Origin: Candidatus Gastranaerophilales bacterium
GTDB taxonomy: Bacteria; Cyanobacteriota; Vampirovibrionia; Gastranaerophilales; Gastranaerophilaceae
NCBI GenBank assembly: GCA_944323685.1
Contig: CALUTJ010000006.1
Span: 53,424 to 117,423, forward strand
DNA length: 64,000 nt
Direction of reading: 5' to 3'
This document shows, piece after piece, positions 25,309-34,859 of the stretch. The notes beneath the pieces were generated by a model. That model did not search any database. It saw only the letters and a list, made by a program, of their open reading frames with translations, and was not told the origin of the DNA. The first letter of the stretch is position 1. Every line of letters begins with the position of its first letter. The position numbers and the translations under genes were made by a program.

Positions 25309-26291
25309 AACTACTCGTCACCGGCGGCGCCGGCTTTATAGGCAGCTGTTTTGTAAGACATATTCTTAATAAATATAAAGATTACAAAGTTATAAATCTT
25401 GATGCTTTGACATATGCAGGAAATATAGAAAACCTTGACGACATTAAAGACAATCCTAACTACAAATTTGTACACGGCAATATATGTGATAAAAAACTTG
25501 TAAGAGAACTTGTTAACGAAGTCGATGCAGTTATAAATTTTGCAGCGGAAAGTCACGTTGACCGTTCAATTACGGGGCCTGAAATTTTTATAGAAACTAA
25601 TGTTCAGGGTACGTTAAATCTTTTGCAAGCCTCTAAAGAAGCTGATATTCAAAGATTTTTACAGGTTTCAACAGACGAAGTTTACGGAACACTCGGTAAA
25701 GACGGATATTTCTATGAAACCACTCCGTTAGCACCTAATTCCCCGTACTCGGCTTCAAAGGCAAGCGCCGATTTGCTTGTACGTGCGTATTATGAAACCT
25801 ATAAAATGCCTGTTTTAAATACAAGATGCTCTAATAACTATGGCCCGTATCAGTATCCGGAAAAACTTATACCGTTTTTTATTTCAAAACTTTTAAAAAA
25901 TGAAAAAGTTCCCGTATACGGTGACGGCTTAAACGTTCGTGACTGGTTATACGTATATGACCATTGCAGTGCAATAGATGTTGTATTGCATAAAGGCCGA
26001 GTCGGAGAGGTTTATAATATAGGCGGACACAATGAAAAAACAAACCTTGAAATTACCAAAATAATACTGCAAGCAATGGGTAAAGACGAAAGCTCTATTG
26101 AATACGTTCAAGACCGTCTCGGGCACGACAGACGTTATGCAATCGATAATCATAAAATCCAGACAGAACTTGGCTGGCAGCCGTCTTTAACTTTTGAAGA
26201 AGGCATTAAGTTAACAATTGATTGGTATCTTAAAAATCAGGACTGGATTAAATCAATAGAAGCTAAAAAAATGAAAGCGGGGGCTGTATAA
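25305..26291 (+). CDS. rfbB: dTDP-glucose 4,6-dehydratase
   Basis: This extended short-chain dehydrogenase of 328 residues has the NAD motif VTGGAGFIGSCFVRHI, the Asp/Glu-containing active site STDEVYGTLG and the catalytic YSASKAS (Tyr-x-x-x-Lys), plus the sugar-binding RCSNNYGPYQYPEKLIP. It makes dTDP-4-keto-6-deoxyglucose, the second step of the pathway. It uses a TTG start overlapping rfbC, and its stop overlaps rfbD by one base. Confidence 0.96.
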   Translation: MKLLVTGGAGFIGSCFVRHILNKYKDYKVINLDALTYAGNIENLDDIKDNPNYKFVHGNICDKKLVRELVNEVDAVINFAAESHVDRSITGPEIFIETNVQGTLNLLQASKEADIQRFLQVSTDEVYGTLGKDGYFYETTPLAPNSPYSASKASADLLVRAYYETYKMPVLNTRCSNNYGPYQYPEKLIPFFISKLLKNEKVPVYGDGLNVRDWLYVYDHCSAIDVVLHKGRVGEVYNIGGHNEKTNLEITKIILQAMGKDESSIEYVQDRLGHDRRYAIDNHKIQTELGWQPSLTFEEGIKLTIDWYLKNQDWIKSIEAKKMKAGAV

Positions 26292-27118
26292 TGAAAGTGC
26301 TTGTTACCGGTGCAAACGGTATGCTTAGCTCAGACTTGTGCCCTATGCTGGAAGACGCAGGGTTTGAAGTTATAGAAACTACAATAGATGAGCTTGATAT
26401 AACTGATGAACAAAAGGTTAAGGAAGTCTTAAACGATGTAAAGCCAGACTATGTTGTGCATTGCGCTGCTTATACAAACGTTGACAAAGCTGAAGATGAG
26501 CTTGATAAAGCTGAACTTATTAACGCAACAGGTACAAAATATCTCGCAAAAGCCTGCAAAAACACTGAGTCGGTTTTAATTTATATCTCAACGGATTATG
26601 TTTTTGACGGAGAAAAAAACGCCCCTTACCGGCCCGATGATAAAACAAACCCCATAAATGCCTACGGCTTGACAAAGCTGCACGGAGAACAGGCTGTAGA
26701 AGAAAATTGCGACAGATATTACATTTTACGTACAAGCTGGTTGTACGGACACCATGGCAAAAACTTTGTAGAAACAATGATTTCGCTTGCAAAAAATGAT
26801 GAGGTCAGGGTTGTCGATGACCAGACAGGATGTCCTACGTGGACTGTTGATTTAGCTGATGCAATAATCAGTTTTATTGACGAAGACCCTGATTATGGTG
26901 TATACCATGCCTGCGGAGGCGGCAGTACAACGTGGTACGGTTTTGCAAAAGAAATTTATACACAGATGAATCTTGATGTTAATTTAAAACCCTGCACAAC
27001 TCAAGAATTTCCCCGTCCTGCAAAACGACCCAAATACAGTATAATGGATAACGAAGGGCTGCTAAGGGATTGGAAACTTGCATTACATGAGTATTTGGAA
27101 TTGAGGATTGACGACTGA
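26291..27118 (+). CDS. rfbD: dTDP-4-dehydrorhamnose reductase
   Basis: The 275-residue short-chain reductase has the N-terminal [22 protein letters not shown], the catalytic tyrosine/lysine in [11 protein letters not shown], and [17 protein letters not shown]. It reduces the keto sugar with NAD(P)H to dTDP-L-rhamnose, the last step. It overlaps its neighbours by one base on each side, consistent with strict co-translation. Confidence 0.95.
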   Translation: MKVLVTGANGMLSSDLCPMLEDAGFEVIETTIDELDITDEQKVKEVLNDVKPDYVVHCAAYTNVDKAEDELDKAELINATGTKYLAKACKNTESVLIYISTDYVFDGEKNAPYRPDDKTNPINAYGLTKLHGEQAVEENCDRYYILRTSWLYGHHGKNFVETMISLAKNDEVRVVDDQTGCPTWTVDLADAIISFIDEDPDYGVYHACGGGSTTWYGFAKEIYTQMNLDVNLKPCTTQEFPRPAKRPKYSIMDNEGLLRDWKLALHEYLELRIDD

Positions 27119-27990
27119 TGAAAGGTATTGTATTAGCAGGCGGGGCTGGCACAAGACTTTACCCCAGCACAATGGTTGTATCAAAGCAGCTTTTGCCGAT
27201 TTATGACAAACCTATGATTTATCACCCGATATCGGTACTGATGCTTGCCGGAATCCGTGATATATTGATTATTTCCACTCCTCAGGATTTGCCGAATTTT
27301 AAAAAACTGCTTAAAGACGGCTCAAATTACGGTGTCAAATTCAGCTACAAAGAACAGCCCTCACCTGACGGATTGGCTCAGGCATTTATTCTTGGGGAAG
27401 AATTTATAGGCGATGACTGTGCTGCCTTAATTTTAGGTGATAACATTTTTTATGGCCCCGGCTTTTCCGGAATGCTGAGAAATGTTGTAAAACGCACACA
27501 AAATTCCGGCGGTGCCACAGTATTCGGTTATCAGGTAAAAGACCCCGAAAGGTTCGGAGTTGTTTCTTTTGATGAAAACGGGAAAGCACAAACCATTGAA
27601 GAAAAGCCCCAAAAACCTAAATCCAACTACGCTGTAACGGGTTTGTATTTTTATGACAACTCGGTTGTACAAAAAGCAAAAAATCTAAAGCCCTCGGCTC
27701 GCGGTGAACTTGAGATAACTGATTTAAACAGACTTTATCTTGAGCAAAACAATTTGAATGTTGAAATTCTCGGTCGCGGTTTTGCATGGCTTGATACAGG
27801 AACACATCACTCCCTGCTGCAAGCAAGCCAGTATGTTCATACAATAGAAGAAAATCAGGGTATAAAAATTGCCTGCCTTGAAGAGGTTGCCTATCGCATG
27901 GGGTTTGTGACAAAAGAACAGCTTAGAGTTCAGGCGGAACAATACAAAAATAATGAATACTTTAACTACATAAAAAGAATAATTATGTAA
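27118..27990 (+). CDS. rfbA: Glucose-1-phosphate thymidylyltransferase
   Basis: The 290-residue nucleotidyltransferase shows the signature [22 protein letters not shown] segment, the [13 protein letters not shown] motif, [12 protein letters not shown] with the metal-binding Asp, and [20 protein letters not shown]. It activates glucose-1-phosphate with dTTP, the first committed step of dTDP-rhamnose synthesis, and is usually inhibited by dTDP-rhamnose. It is the last gene of the rfbCBDA unit. The transporter gene starts only 12 bp later, so transcription may continue. Confidence 0.96.
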   Translation: MKGIVLAGGAGTRLYPSTMVVSKQLLPIYDKPMIYHPISVLMLAGIRDILIISTPQDLPNFKKLLKDGSNYGVKFSYKEQPSPDGLAQAFILGEEFIGDDCAALILGDNIFYGPGFSGMLRNVVKRTQNSGGATVFGYQVKDPERFGVVSFDENGKAQTIEEKPQKPKSNYAVTGLYFYDNSVVQKAKNLKPSARGELEITDLNRLYLEQNNLNVEILGRGFAWLDTGTHHSLLQASQYVHTIEENQGIKIACLEEVAYRMGFVTKEQLRVQAEQYKNNEYFNYIKRIIM

Positions 27991-28002
27991 CGGATTCAAA
28001 CA

Positions 28003-28968
28003 ATGCAAACATTAATAATAAATACAATTTCAGCTTTAAACAGTTTTAATGAACAGTTATTTTCACAGTTTGATAGGTTCATTGATATACTCCCACTGTC
28101 AGAATGGCTGGCTGATGCTATTAAAGACAGCTTTCATATGCTGCCGTTTTTATTTTTTATTTTTGTCGTAATAGAAATTATAGAATTTTTTTATTCAAAT
28201 AAAATGACAGAACTTGCAAAATATTCAAGCAAAGCAGGCCCTGTTGTCGGAAGTCTGCTTGCGTCATTTCCTCAGTGCGGATTTTCTGTTATCGCAAGTA
28301 CGCTTTACTCAAAAAGACTTATAACTCAAGGTACATTAATAGCTGTATTTTTATCTACCTCTGACGAGGCAATTCCTGTCATACTTTCAGAGCCTACTAA
28401 AATGCATCTTATTGTACCGATTTTGATAGCCAAAATTTTTATAGGTATAACCACGGGTTATTTAATCGATTTTTTGCTTAAACGTTTTACAAATGAAAAA
28501 TCTTTACAGACTGTCAATAATGATATTGAGATTGAAGAGGGCTGCTGCAAACACCATGTACACAACCCGAGAAAAAGAGATTTATTGCTTCACCCGCTTG
28601 AGCATACGTTAAATGTGTTTGTATTTATTCTGCTTGTAACAATCGGGTTAAATTATCTTGTCTTTATTGCGGGCGGTGAAGAGCACCTTGGCGGATATTT
28701 TCTTAATAATTCAATATGGCAGCCGATTATAACAGCAGTTGCGGGTTTGATACCTAACTGTGCAATATCAATTGCAATAACCTTGATGTATATTAAAGGC
28801 GCAATAGGCTTTGGTTCTGTAATCTCAGGATTATGTTCCAGCGCAGGACTCGGACTTCTTGTTCTGTTAAAGAAAAATACTCCGTTTAAAGATTCTTTAA
28901 AAATTATACTTATGCTTTTATCTGTAAGTATATTCTGGGGTATAATTATTCAATGTATTTATAATTAA
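28003..28968 (+). CDS. Putative manganese/metal transporter, ArsP_2-like permease
   Basis: The 321-residue membrane protein has about ten helices in two related halves, each with a conserved polar motif: LLASFPQCGFSVIAST in the first and AGLIPNCAISIAI in the second. This pair is typical of the ArsP_2 / putative manganese transporter family (related to ArsP and SO_0444 permeases). A cytoplasmic loop holds EEGCCKHHVHN, a likely metal-binding patch. Which metal is moved and in which direction is not known. It follows rfbA by 12 bp and precedes a YvlD-like gene by 10 bp. Confidence 0.8.
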   Translation: MQTLIINTISALNSFNEQLFSQFDRFIDILPLSEWLADAIKDSFHMLPFLFFIFVVIEIIEFFYSNKMTELAKYSSKAGPVVGSLLASFPQCGFSVIASTLYSKRLITQGTLIAVFLSTSDEAIPVILSEPTKMHLIVPILIAKIFIGITTGYLIDFLLKRFTNEKSLQTVNNDIEIEEGCCKHHVHNPRKRDLLLHPLEHTLNVFVFILLVTIGLNYLVFIAGGEEHLGGYFLNNSIWQPIITAVAGLIPNCAISIAITLMYIKGAIGFGSVISGLCSSAGLGLLVLLKKNTPFKDSLKIILMLLSVSIFWGIIIQCIYN

Positions 28969-28978
28969 GGAGTTATAT

Positions 28979-29314
28979 ATGATAGTAAAAATGTTAATTA
29001 AATGGGTATTGTTTGCACTTTCTTTAATGCTTACCGCGTGGCTGATTCCGGGAATTACTGTCAGCACTATATGGGCAGCACTGCTTGCTTGTGTGATTAT
29101 CGCAATAATAAATATCTTTATTAAACCGGTAATACAATTACTTACTTTACCTATTAACATTGTGACAATAGGTCTTTTCACACTTGTTATAAATGCCGTA
29201 TTATTTATGCTTGCTGCGTGGATTTCTCCTGGGGTTCAGGTAGACGGATTTTTAAGCGCATTATTCGGCTCTGCTGTGTATTCAATACTTAGCATGTTTA
29301 TAAGTAAAATTTAG
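28979..29314 (+). CDS. YvlD-like phage-holin-family (PF04020) membrane protein
   Basis: This 111-residue protein has four hydrophobic helices, with family features LTAWLIPGITVSTIWAALLA, NIFIKPVIQLLTLPINI and LFTLVINAVLFMLAAWISPG. Despite the family name, these are chromosomal four-helix inner-membrane proteins of unknown role, not evidence of a prophage. It overlaps the end of the convergent YD-repeat gene by 4 bp. Confidence 0.88.
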   Translation: MIVKMLIKWVLFALSLMLTAWLIPGITVSTIWAALLACVIIAIINIFIKPVIQLLTLPINIVTIGLFTLVINAVLFMLAAWISPGVQVDGFLSALFGSAVYSILSMFISKI

Positions 29315-29784
29315 AGTCTTTTATATGTGTTGAGGTGTGTTCCGTCAACATCGTATTTTTTAACATAACCGCTCTTATCAGTTGAAAAATACCCTACGGC
29401 GGTTCCGCTCTTGTCATAAATCATAGTCTTGTACGGTGATACAGGCTTGAAATACCCTGCTGCATGCCCGTATTTGTCGTATACATACGTAGTGCCCGGC
29501 TGATTGGTTGCGTATTTGGAAAGCATGTTGCCGTATTTATCATATTTTGTAGTGGTGCCGAAACCGTCTTCTATATAATATCCTGTTTCTGCTCCGTAGG
29601 TGTCATATTCGACAATGGAAATATTGGACTTTAAGTTATATTTGTTAACTTTTACACCGGTTTTGTTTATATTTTTAATCGAAGACCCGATACCGCCCGC
29701 ATAATTTGATGCTGCATATGCGGAACCGAAAATCAAAGACTGCAATAACAAAAAAGAGATTACTGACAAAACGGATTTATTCAT
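29311..29784 (-). CDS. Small secreted YD-repeat-like protein
   Basis: The ATG at 29784 gives 157 residues with a signal peptide (MNKSVLSVISFLLLQSLIFG... cut near AYA). The mature chain contains at least five short repeats of the form YDxxGxxxGYF or close (KYDKYGNMLSKY, VYDKYGHAAGYF, IYDKSGTAVGYF, KYDVDGTHLNTY). These resemble YD/RHS repeats but the protein lacks the long RHS shell, so it may be a small beta-solenoid or surface protein. An upstream ATG at 29805 adds 7 residues and weakens the signal peptide. Confidence 0.7.
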   Translation of the reverse strand: MNKSVLSVISFLLLQSLIFGSAYAASNYAGGIGSSIKNINKTGVKVNKYNLKSNISIVEYDTYGAETGYYIEDGFGTTTKYDKYGNMLSKYATNQPGTTYVYDKYGHAAGYFKPVSPYKTMIYDKSGTAVGYFSTDKSGYVKKYDVDGTHLNTYKRL

Positions 29785-29994
29785 ATAGATATTATTAAAC
29801 CTCATATTTTGATAAATTTATTAGTGATGTATAACAATATATTAATACTGCAACTGATAACATTTTACATCATTTTTAGAAATTTTCGATTATTGTAAAT
29901 TAATATTACGATTTTACGTTGATTTATAAAATTCAATCATTAAAATGTTTTTATAAATATACAACGGTTTTAGTTATACAAAAGAAGAGTATTT

Positions 29995-30162
29995 ATGACA
30001 AATCACAGCAATGATGAGTTTAAAAACGTGTTTGATTCAACACCTGCACTTTTTAACTTAAAACAAAAAGCTTCACAAATCCAAAATAATTATTCTTTAC
30101 AGAATAAAATTAATGAACTGATGTGCTTTGTGCAAGCAAATAAACTCGGTTTCAGCAATTAA
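29995..30162 (+). CDS. Candidate small protein, 55 residues
   Basis: An ATG with AAGAAGAG upstream opens a 55-codon frame (MTNHSNDEFKNVFDSTPALF... ending LGFSN). It is polar, with two Phe-rich helical stretches and no membrane helix. Its end overlaps the convergent aminotransferase gene by 4 bp, a pattern common among real genes here. Coding status is unproven. Confidence 0.4.
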   Translation: MTNHSNDEFKNVFDSTPALFNLKQKASQIQNNYSLQNKINELMCFVQANKLGFSN

Positions 30163-31406
30163 TTATTGAAATAAAATCCGTCTTGTTTTAGGCGGCATAT
30201 TGTTTCGTTTAATTGTTGGTCATCTGCAACAGCAGAAAGGCGGAAGAATCCTTCTCCGTTTTTTCCGAAAGCACTTCCGGGAACAAGCAGTATGCCTGAA
30301 GTCCTTAACACATCAGAGGTAAACTCTTGTGATGTTTTGTACTTTGAAGGTATTGGCAGCCAAATGTAAAACGTTGCATCGGGAATGTCTTCATCTTTTA
30401 TCTGCCAGCCCAGTTCTCTAAAACCATTTATTACAAGCATTTGCTTTTCTTTAAAGCTTTTGTTTGATTTTGCAATGTAATCATCGCCTTGTTGAGAGTT
30501 TAAAACTTCTGCCGCGCATTTTTGCAGTGCTTTAAAACTACCTGTGTCAACGGTTGACTTCAACCTTCCGAAAGCGCTGACAGCATCAGCGTTTCCGCAT
30601 ATCCAGCCGAGTCTGAAACCTGTCATCGAATAAGGTTTGGAAAAGCTGAAAAATTCTACAGCCACATCTTTTGCACCTTCTATTTCAAGTATACTGTGCG
30701 GGCGGTTTTCATCTTCAAAATACAAATCGCAGTAAGCTGCATCGCTCATAAGCCAGATCTGTTTTTCTTTGCAAAAGTCAACAACATGTTTTAAATATTC
30801 TTTTGTACAGGTTGCGCCAAGAGGGTTGGACGGATAATTGATAATCATTGCCTTTACCCTGTCAGGGGTAATTCCGTCTTGCTTCATTTCTTCCCATATC
30901 CTGTACATATCAGGCATGTATTTGTTTTCTTTAGTTAATGCAATGCCGTAACTTGTGCCGCCGCTGGTTTTTATCATCTGGGTATATGATGCGTATCCGG
31001 GATCAGGTACAAGTATAACATCTTGTTTTTTTTCGTCTGTAGTCGGGTTAATTAGTGCTCTTATAAAGTTTGCAAGCCCTTCTTTTGAACCTATTAGCGA
31101 AAAGATTTCAGTTTGTGCATCTAATTCTACACCAAAACGATTTTTCATCCTTTTTTTAACAGCATCAAGAAAGAATTTTTCGCCTTTAGGGGTCGAATAT
31201 GTATGTATTTGAGGAATACTTAAAGCTTCCTTTAATTTGTCATATACAAACTCCGGCGGCGGTGCAACAGGTGCACCCATTGCCAGTGCAATCGGAGCTC
31301 TACCCTTTGCTGTAAGTTCAGGTGTTAATTTTGCAGCTTCTTGTTTAATTCTAAACATTATATACGTATCTATGGATTTTACGTATTCATTAAACAGTTC
31401 TTTCAT
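30159..31406 (-). CDS. PLP-dependent aminotransferase, class I/II (DapL-like)
   Basis: This 415-residue fold-type I aminotransferase has NYPSNPLGATCTKEYL, the aspartate in WLMSDAAYCDLYFE, the PLP lysine in FSFSKPYSMTGFRLGW, and the C-terminal Arg in GEGFFRLSAVAD. The overall look is close to LL-diaminopimelate and alanine/aspartate aminotransferases. DapL is used for lysine and cell-wall DAP synthesis in Cyanobacteria, which would fit, but the substrate is inferred. It follows folE2 by 3 bp. Confidence 0.82.
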   Translation of the reverse strand: MKELFNEYVKSIDTYIMFRIKQEAAKLTPELTAKGRAPIALAMGAPVAPPPEFVYDKLKEALSIPQIHTYSTPKGEKFFLDAVKKRMKNRFGVELDAQTEIFSLIGSKEGLANFIRALINPTTDEKKQDVILVPDPGYASYTQMIKTSGGTSYGIALTKENKYMPDMYRIWEEMKQDGITPDRVKAMIINYPSNPLGATCTKEYLKHVVDFCKEKQIWLMSDAAYCDLYFEDENRPHSILEIEGAKDVAVEFFSFSKPYSMTGFRLGWICGNADAVSAFGRLKSTVDTGSFKALQKCAAEVLNSQQGDDYIAKSNKSFKEKQMLVINGFRELGWQIKDEDIPDATFYIWLPIPSKYKTSQEFTSDVLRTSGILLVPGSAFGKNGEGFFRLSAVADDQQLNETICRLKQDGFYFNN

Positions 31407-31409
31407 ATA

Positions 31410-32219
31410 TTATCCTTTTGTTTCGAGCTGATAAGCCCAGGCACTGTGGTTGTGGATACTTTCAAGAGATTCGACTTCAGCTTCAAAATATTTTATTTTT
31501 TTGTTGTTTCTAAAATTTAAAACAATATCTCTTAAAACATCTTCTACAAATTTAGGATTATCATAGGCGTGCTCGGTTACATATTTTTCATCTTCTCTTT
31601 TTAAAAGAGGGTAAACTTCACACGAGGCTGTTTTTTCTATCTCCGAAATTAAGTCCTCAAGCCATATGTGTTCTGTTTCATCATAGCTTATTACAACTTT
31701 TATAATTGCTCTTTGATTATGGGCGGAATAATCTGAAATTTCTTTTGAGCAAGGGCAAAGAGTTGTAACAGGAACTTTTACCCCGAGATAAAATTTGTAT
31801 TTGTTCTCTTCTAAAATACCTTCAAAAGAGCAATCATAAGCCATTAGGGATTTTTGTTTGGAAACCGGCGCCTGCTTTTCTATAAAATATTTAAAAACAA
31901 ATTTTACCTGCGCAGCTTTAGCATCTAATCTTTGTTTTATTGCCTCAAGACAGCCTTTAATATCAACGCCCAAGAGCTCTTTTTCTCTCCATTCGTTGAG
32001 AATTTCCATAAAGCGTGACATATGCGTACCCTTGAAATTCATATCAAGAGATGCACAAATCTGTGCTTTTGCGTAAACTACCTGATTGTCTTTGCCTTTG
32101 CGCTGTATTATCAAAGGAACATCAACATTTTTAATCCCGACTTTTTGGATGTCAATACCTCTGTTATCGGCGAGGTTTTGCACATCTCTTAGCGGTAAAT
32201 CTTTTATACGGCTTTTCAT
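31410..32219 (-). CDS. folE2: GTP cyclohydrolase FolE2 (type IB)
   Basis: The 269-residue enzyme has the FolE2 signature with the catalytic cysteine in TLCPCSKEISDYSAHNQRA, plus ISYDETEHIWLEDLI and CEVYPLLKREDEKYVTEHAY. It converts GTP to dihydroneopterin triphosphate for folate or 7-deazaguanine synthesis, using various metals, and often substitutes for zinc-dependent FolE. It is co-directional with the short upstream gene (11 bp) and the aminotransferase. Confidence 0.93.
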   Translation of the reverse strand: MKSRIKDLPLRDVQNLADNRGIDIQKVGIKNVDVPLIIQRKGKDNQVVYAKAQICASLDMNFKGTHMSRFMEILNEWREKELLGVDIKGCLEAIKQRLDAKAAQVKFVFKYFIEKQAPVSKQKSLMAYDCSFEGILEENKYKFYLGVKVPVTTLCPCSKEISDYSAHNQRAIIKVVISYDETEHIWLEDLISEIEKTASCEVYPLLKREDEKYVTEHAYDNPKFVEDVLRDIVLNFRNNKKIKYFEAEVESLESIHNHSAWAYQLETKG

Positions 32220-32230
32220 GGCAGGCCTTC

Positions 32231-32566
32231 TTATTTATTGAAATCTTCAAGATTTTCTGATGATTTTTGTTCTAATGCAAGCAAGAGTTTAAGTGCGGCT
32301 ATTCTTTGCATTTTTGGCGGAGCCAGTCTGAGCATTTCAATAGCCTTCATCATTACCGGGTCGTTATCGTACCAGCGGTTGCCTTTGCCCTGATATTTTG
32401 CAATAGTTTCGTAAAGATGTTCTATTACATCAGCTGCAACCTGCTCTTGCAGTTTTAAAATATAATCTGCCGCTTCTGCTTTGGTTTCGTCTGTTTGAAG
32501 TCTTAAAAGTTCCAGTGCTTCTTTCAAAACAGGATCTTTATCATACCAACGTCTGCCGTCTGTCAT
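32231..32566 (-). CDS. Small protein with an internal tandem duplication, unrecognised
   Basis: The 111-residue protein consists of two similar helical units, each opening with RWYDKDPVLKEALELLRL or RWYDNDPVMMKAIEMLRL and followed by an Ala/Leu/Lys helix. Residues ~6-60 duplicate residues ~68-105. It is soluble with no known family. It sits between hydF and folE2 in a leftward run. The close spacing to folE2 suggests co-expression. Confidence 0.65.
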   Translation of the reverse strand: MTDGRRWYDKDPVLKEALELLRLQTDETKAEAADYILKLQEQVAADVIEHLYETIAKYQGKGNRWYDNDPVMMKAIEMLRLAPPKMQRIAALKLLLALEQKSSENLEDFNK

Positions 32567-32622
32567 TGTTCATTCCTCGTTACAATCTTTTATTTGATTA
32601 TATTAGTTTTTTTTATTTATGT

Positions 32623-33831
32623 CTAATTTTTAATATTAAAAGGTTTAACCGCTCTGTCTAAAATCCCCAGACAGTACGAAATAACTATACCGTAGTTGGA
32701 TACCGGCAAATCAGCCTTTTTACACTTCATAATACGCGATAGTACTTCTTTTCTGTTTGTCATACAAGCACCGCAGTGTATAAGAAGCGAGTATTTTTCC
32801 AAATCCTGAGGAAAGTCGTGCCCTGAACGGTATACAAATTGAAGATTTTTGCCTGTCTTTTTGGTTAAAAGTTTAGGTATTTTTACACGTGCAATATCAT
32901 CTTCTATCTGGTGATGCGAGCAGCTTTCACAAATCATAACGACATCGTTATCTTTAAGACTGTCAATTTGCTTTGCGCCCTCATAAAATTCTCTTAAGTC
33001 GCCTTTAAGCCTTGCAAAAAGTATGGAAAATGATGTTAACTCTATATCATCAGGAACATCTTTTGATACGGAGGCAAATGCCTGAGAATCGGTAATAACG
33101 AGTTTAGGCTTGTTTTTTAACTCATTTAACGTTTGTTTTAGCTCTGTATCCTGTGTTACAAAGACTTTGCAGCGGTTGTCGAGCAAATCCCTTAAAACCT
33201 GTACCTGCGGTAAAATCAGACGACCTTTAGGCGCTTCTTTATCAACGGGAATTACCAGCACAACAGTGTCGCCTTGAGTGACAATATCACCGGTAATCGA
33301 GGGCGGGGTAATAAAATCATCAGGGCATACGTTTACAAGTTGTTCTTTTAGTCTGTAAACAATTTCCCTATTCTGTTTTAAACTCGTTTTTAGAGGATTT
33401 TTTACATATTTTTGAATTTCTTCAAACTTGTCCTGAGTAATATCTTGCTCATCCAGCTTGTTTATGACCGACAGCACAGGTATATTTCTTTCCTGAAACT
33501 CTTTATACAGTGCTATTTCATAATCATCCCACCCGTTGTAGTCACAGATTATTATTGCAATATCTGTTCTGTCAAAGATTTTTTTAGTTTTTTCTATTCT
33601 TTTTCCGCCTAAATCACCGACATCGTCAACACCTGCCGTATCGATGAATACAACCGGTCCCAGCGGCAGAAACTCCATTGTCTTTTCAACCGCATCAGTG
33701 GTTGTGCCTGCTGTCGGCGAAACAATTGATATATCTTGATTGACAAGGCTGTTTAACAGTGTGGATTTACCCGCGTTTCTCTTTCCGAATATACCTATAT
33801 GCAATCTGTTAGCTTTTGGAGTTGTTTGCAT
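32623..33831 (-). CDS. hydF: [FeFe]-hydrogenase maturation GTPase HydF
   Basis: The 402-residue protein has an N-terminal GTPase domain (P-loop GKRNAGKSTLLNSL, switch motif DTAGVDDVGDL, NKLD) and the C-terminal Fe-S scaffold with CESCSHHQIEDDIARVKIPK and LLIHCGACMTNRKEVL. The three cysteines of CxH..CxxC type are all present. HydF is the scaffold on which the 2Fe subcluster is built by HydE and HydG. Neither of these, nor a hydrogenase, is in the window. Its start overlaps the upstream flippase gene by 23 bp. Confidence 0.92.
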   Translation of the reverse strand: MQTTPKANRLHIGIFGKRNAGKSTLLNSLVNQDISIVSPTAGTTTDAVEKTMEFLPLGPVVFIDTAGVDDVGDLGGKRIEKTKKIFDRTDIAIIICDYNGWDDYEIALYKEFQERNIPVLSVINKLDEQDITQDKFEEIQKYVKNPLKTSLKQNREIVYRLKEQLVNVCPDDFITPPSITGDIVTQGDTVVLVIPVDKEAPKGRLILPQVQVLRDLLDNRCKVFVTQDTELKQTLNELKNKPKLVITDSQAFASVSKDVPDDIELTSFSILFARLKGDLREFYEGAKQIDSLKDNDVVMICESCSHHQIEDDIARVKIPKLLTKKTGKNLQFVYRSGHDFPQDLEKYSLLIHCGACMTNRKEVLSRIMKCKKADLPVSNYGIVISYCLGILDRAVKPFNIKN

Positions 33832-34858
33832 TTGCTGCCTCTGTTTGAGTATCTGTTATATTTTCTTCTATTTCTTCTTTTATATCCTGAATTTTGGTAT
33901 TTGTGAACAGAAAATAAATCATCGAAATTACCGTTATGGTCAGCATTATTGTTATTTGATGAATAAAAGCGATGCCGAGAGCGTTAGACTTGTCGATGTG
34001 ATAAATACCCAGTGCAAGAATATATGCATACTGGTACGGGCCGACAAATACCGATGATGAAGGTATTATTGTAGATAGCGCAATAAAACTTATTATAAAA
34101 AATCCTATTGAAAATCCGTAATGCTGTCCGAAGCCGAGTATTAAAACATAGGTAATACAGCATTCTATCCACCATGCCAGACAGCTTGTCATAAATGCCA
34201 TAAACAAACATTTCGGATTGTTTAAAGCCTGAAAACCTTCCATAAAGCGGTTAATTATGCCTGAAACTTTTTCAAAGACGGGTTTAAATTTTGAAAGAGC
34301 GTTAACAGAAGAGAGTTTGTCGAAAAACATATCTGTTTTGTTTAACTTAAATATAACAAAAAACATTACAAGGCTGCCTATAAATAAAGCAGAGGCAATA
34401 TAGGTTATATTTAGAACCCACGGATGTTTGAAGTATGTCAAAACAGCAAAAGCCAGTATTAACAGTACGGAAACTCCGTCAATAATCCTTTCAAGTATTA
34501 TAGAACCGAGTATCTTCATTTTGCTTTCTTCAAGCTTTTTGCCTATATGAAAAGCTCTCCAAAAATCACCTGCGCGGGCCGGTAAATAGCTGTTTAAGGT
34601 ATTGCCTGTTGTGAATGCAAAAAATGCCTCTTTTACGGTCAATTTTTTGCTGTTGCAAAGCAGGTATTTCCATCTTACACCGCGCAAATACAGCCCCAGC
34701 ACATACAACGGAATAAAAACAAGCAAGACCCTGTAGTCAAATATTTTAAAGGTAGCTATCAGCTGTTTAAAGTCAAGATTCCAGCATATTAACACTATAA
34801 AGATAAGTGTTATTATTAGTCCTATAATCTTTTCTTTGTGCTGAGTTATTTTTTGCAA
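33809..34858 (-). CDS. Lysylphosphatidylglycerol-synthase-TM / flippase-like membrane protein
   Basis: The 349-residue protein has about eight helices and the UPF0104/AglD-like pattern: RGVRWKYLLCNSKKLTVKEA, TGNTLNSYLPARAGDFWRAF near residues 90-110, and LSTIIPSSSVFVGPYQYAY. Such proteins lack the LPG synthase catalytic domain and are linked to lipid or lipid-linked sugar movement. It sits between the dehydrogenase (1 bp upstream) and hydF. Confidence 0.82.
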   Translation of the reverse strand: MQKITQHKEKIIGLIITLIFIVLICWNLDFKQLIATFKIFDYRVLLVFIPLYVLGLYLRGVRWKYLLCNSKKLTVKEAFFAFTTGNTLNSYLPARAGDFWRAFHIGKKLEESKMKILGSIILERIIDGVSVLLILAFAVLTYFKHPWVLNITYIASALFIGSLVMFFVIFKLNKTDMFFDKLSSVNALSKFKPVFEKVSGIINRFMEGFQALNNPKCLFMAFMTSCLAWWIECCITYVLILGFGQHYGFSIGFFIISFIALSTIIPSSSVFVGPYQYAYILALGIYHIDKSNALGIAFIHQITIMLTITVISMIYFLFTNTKIQDIKEEIEENITDTQTEAANANNSKS

Positions 34859-34859
34859 T

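Noticed and set aside
28979..29314. Phage holin family name suggesting a prophage
   Set aside because: The family includes chromosomal YvlD-like proteins. No other phage genes are near, and the gene sits with rfb and transporter genes.
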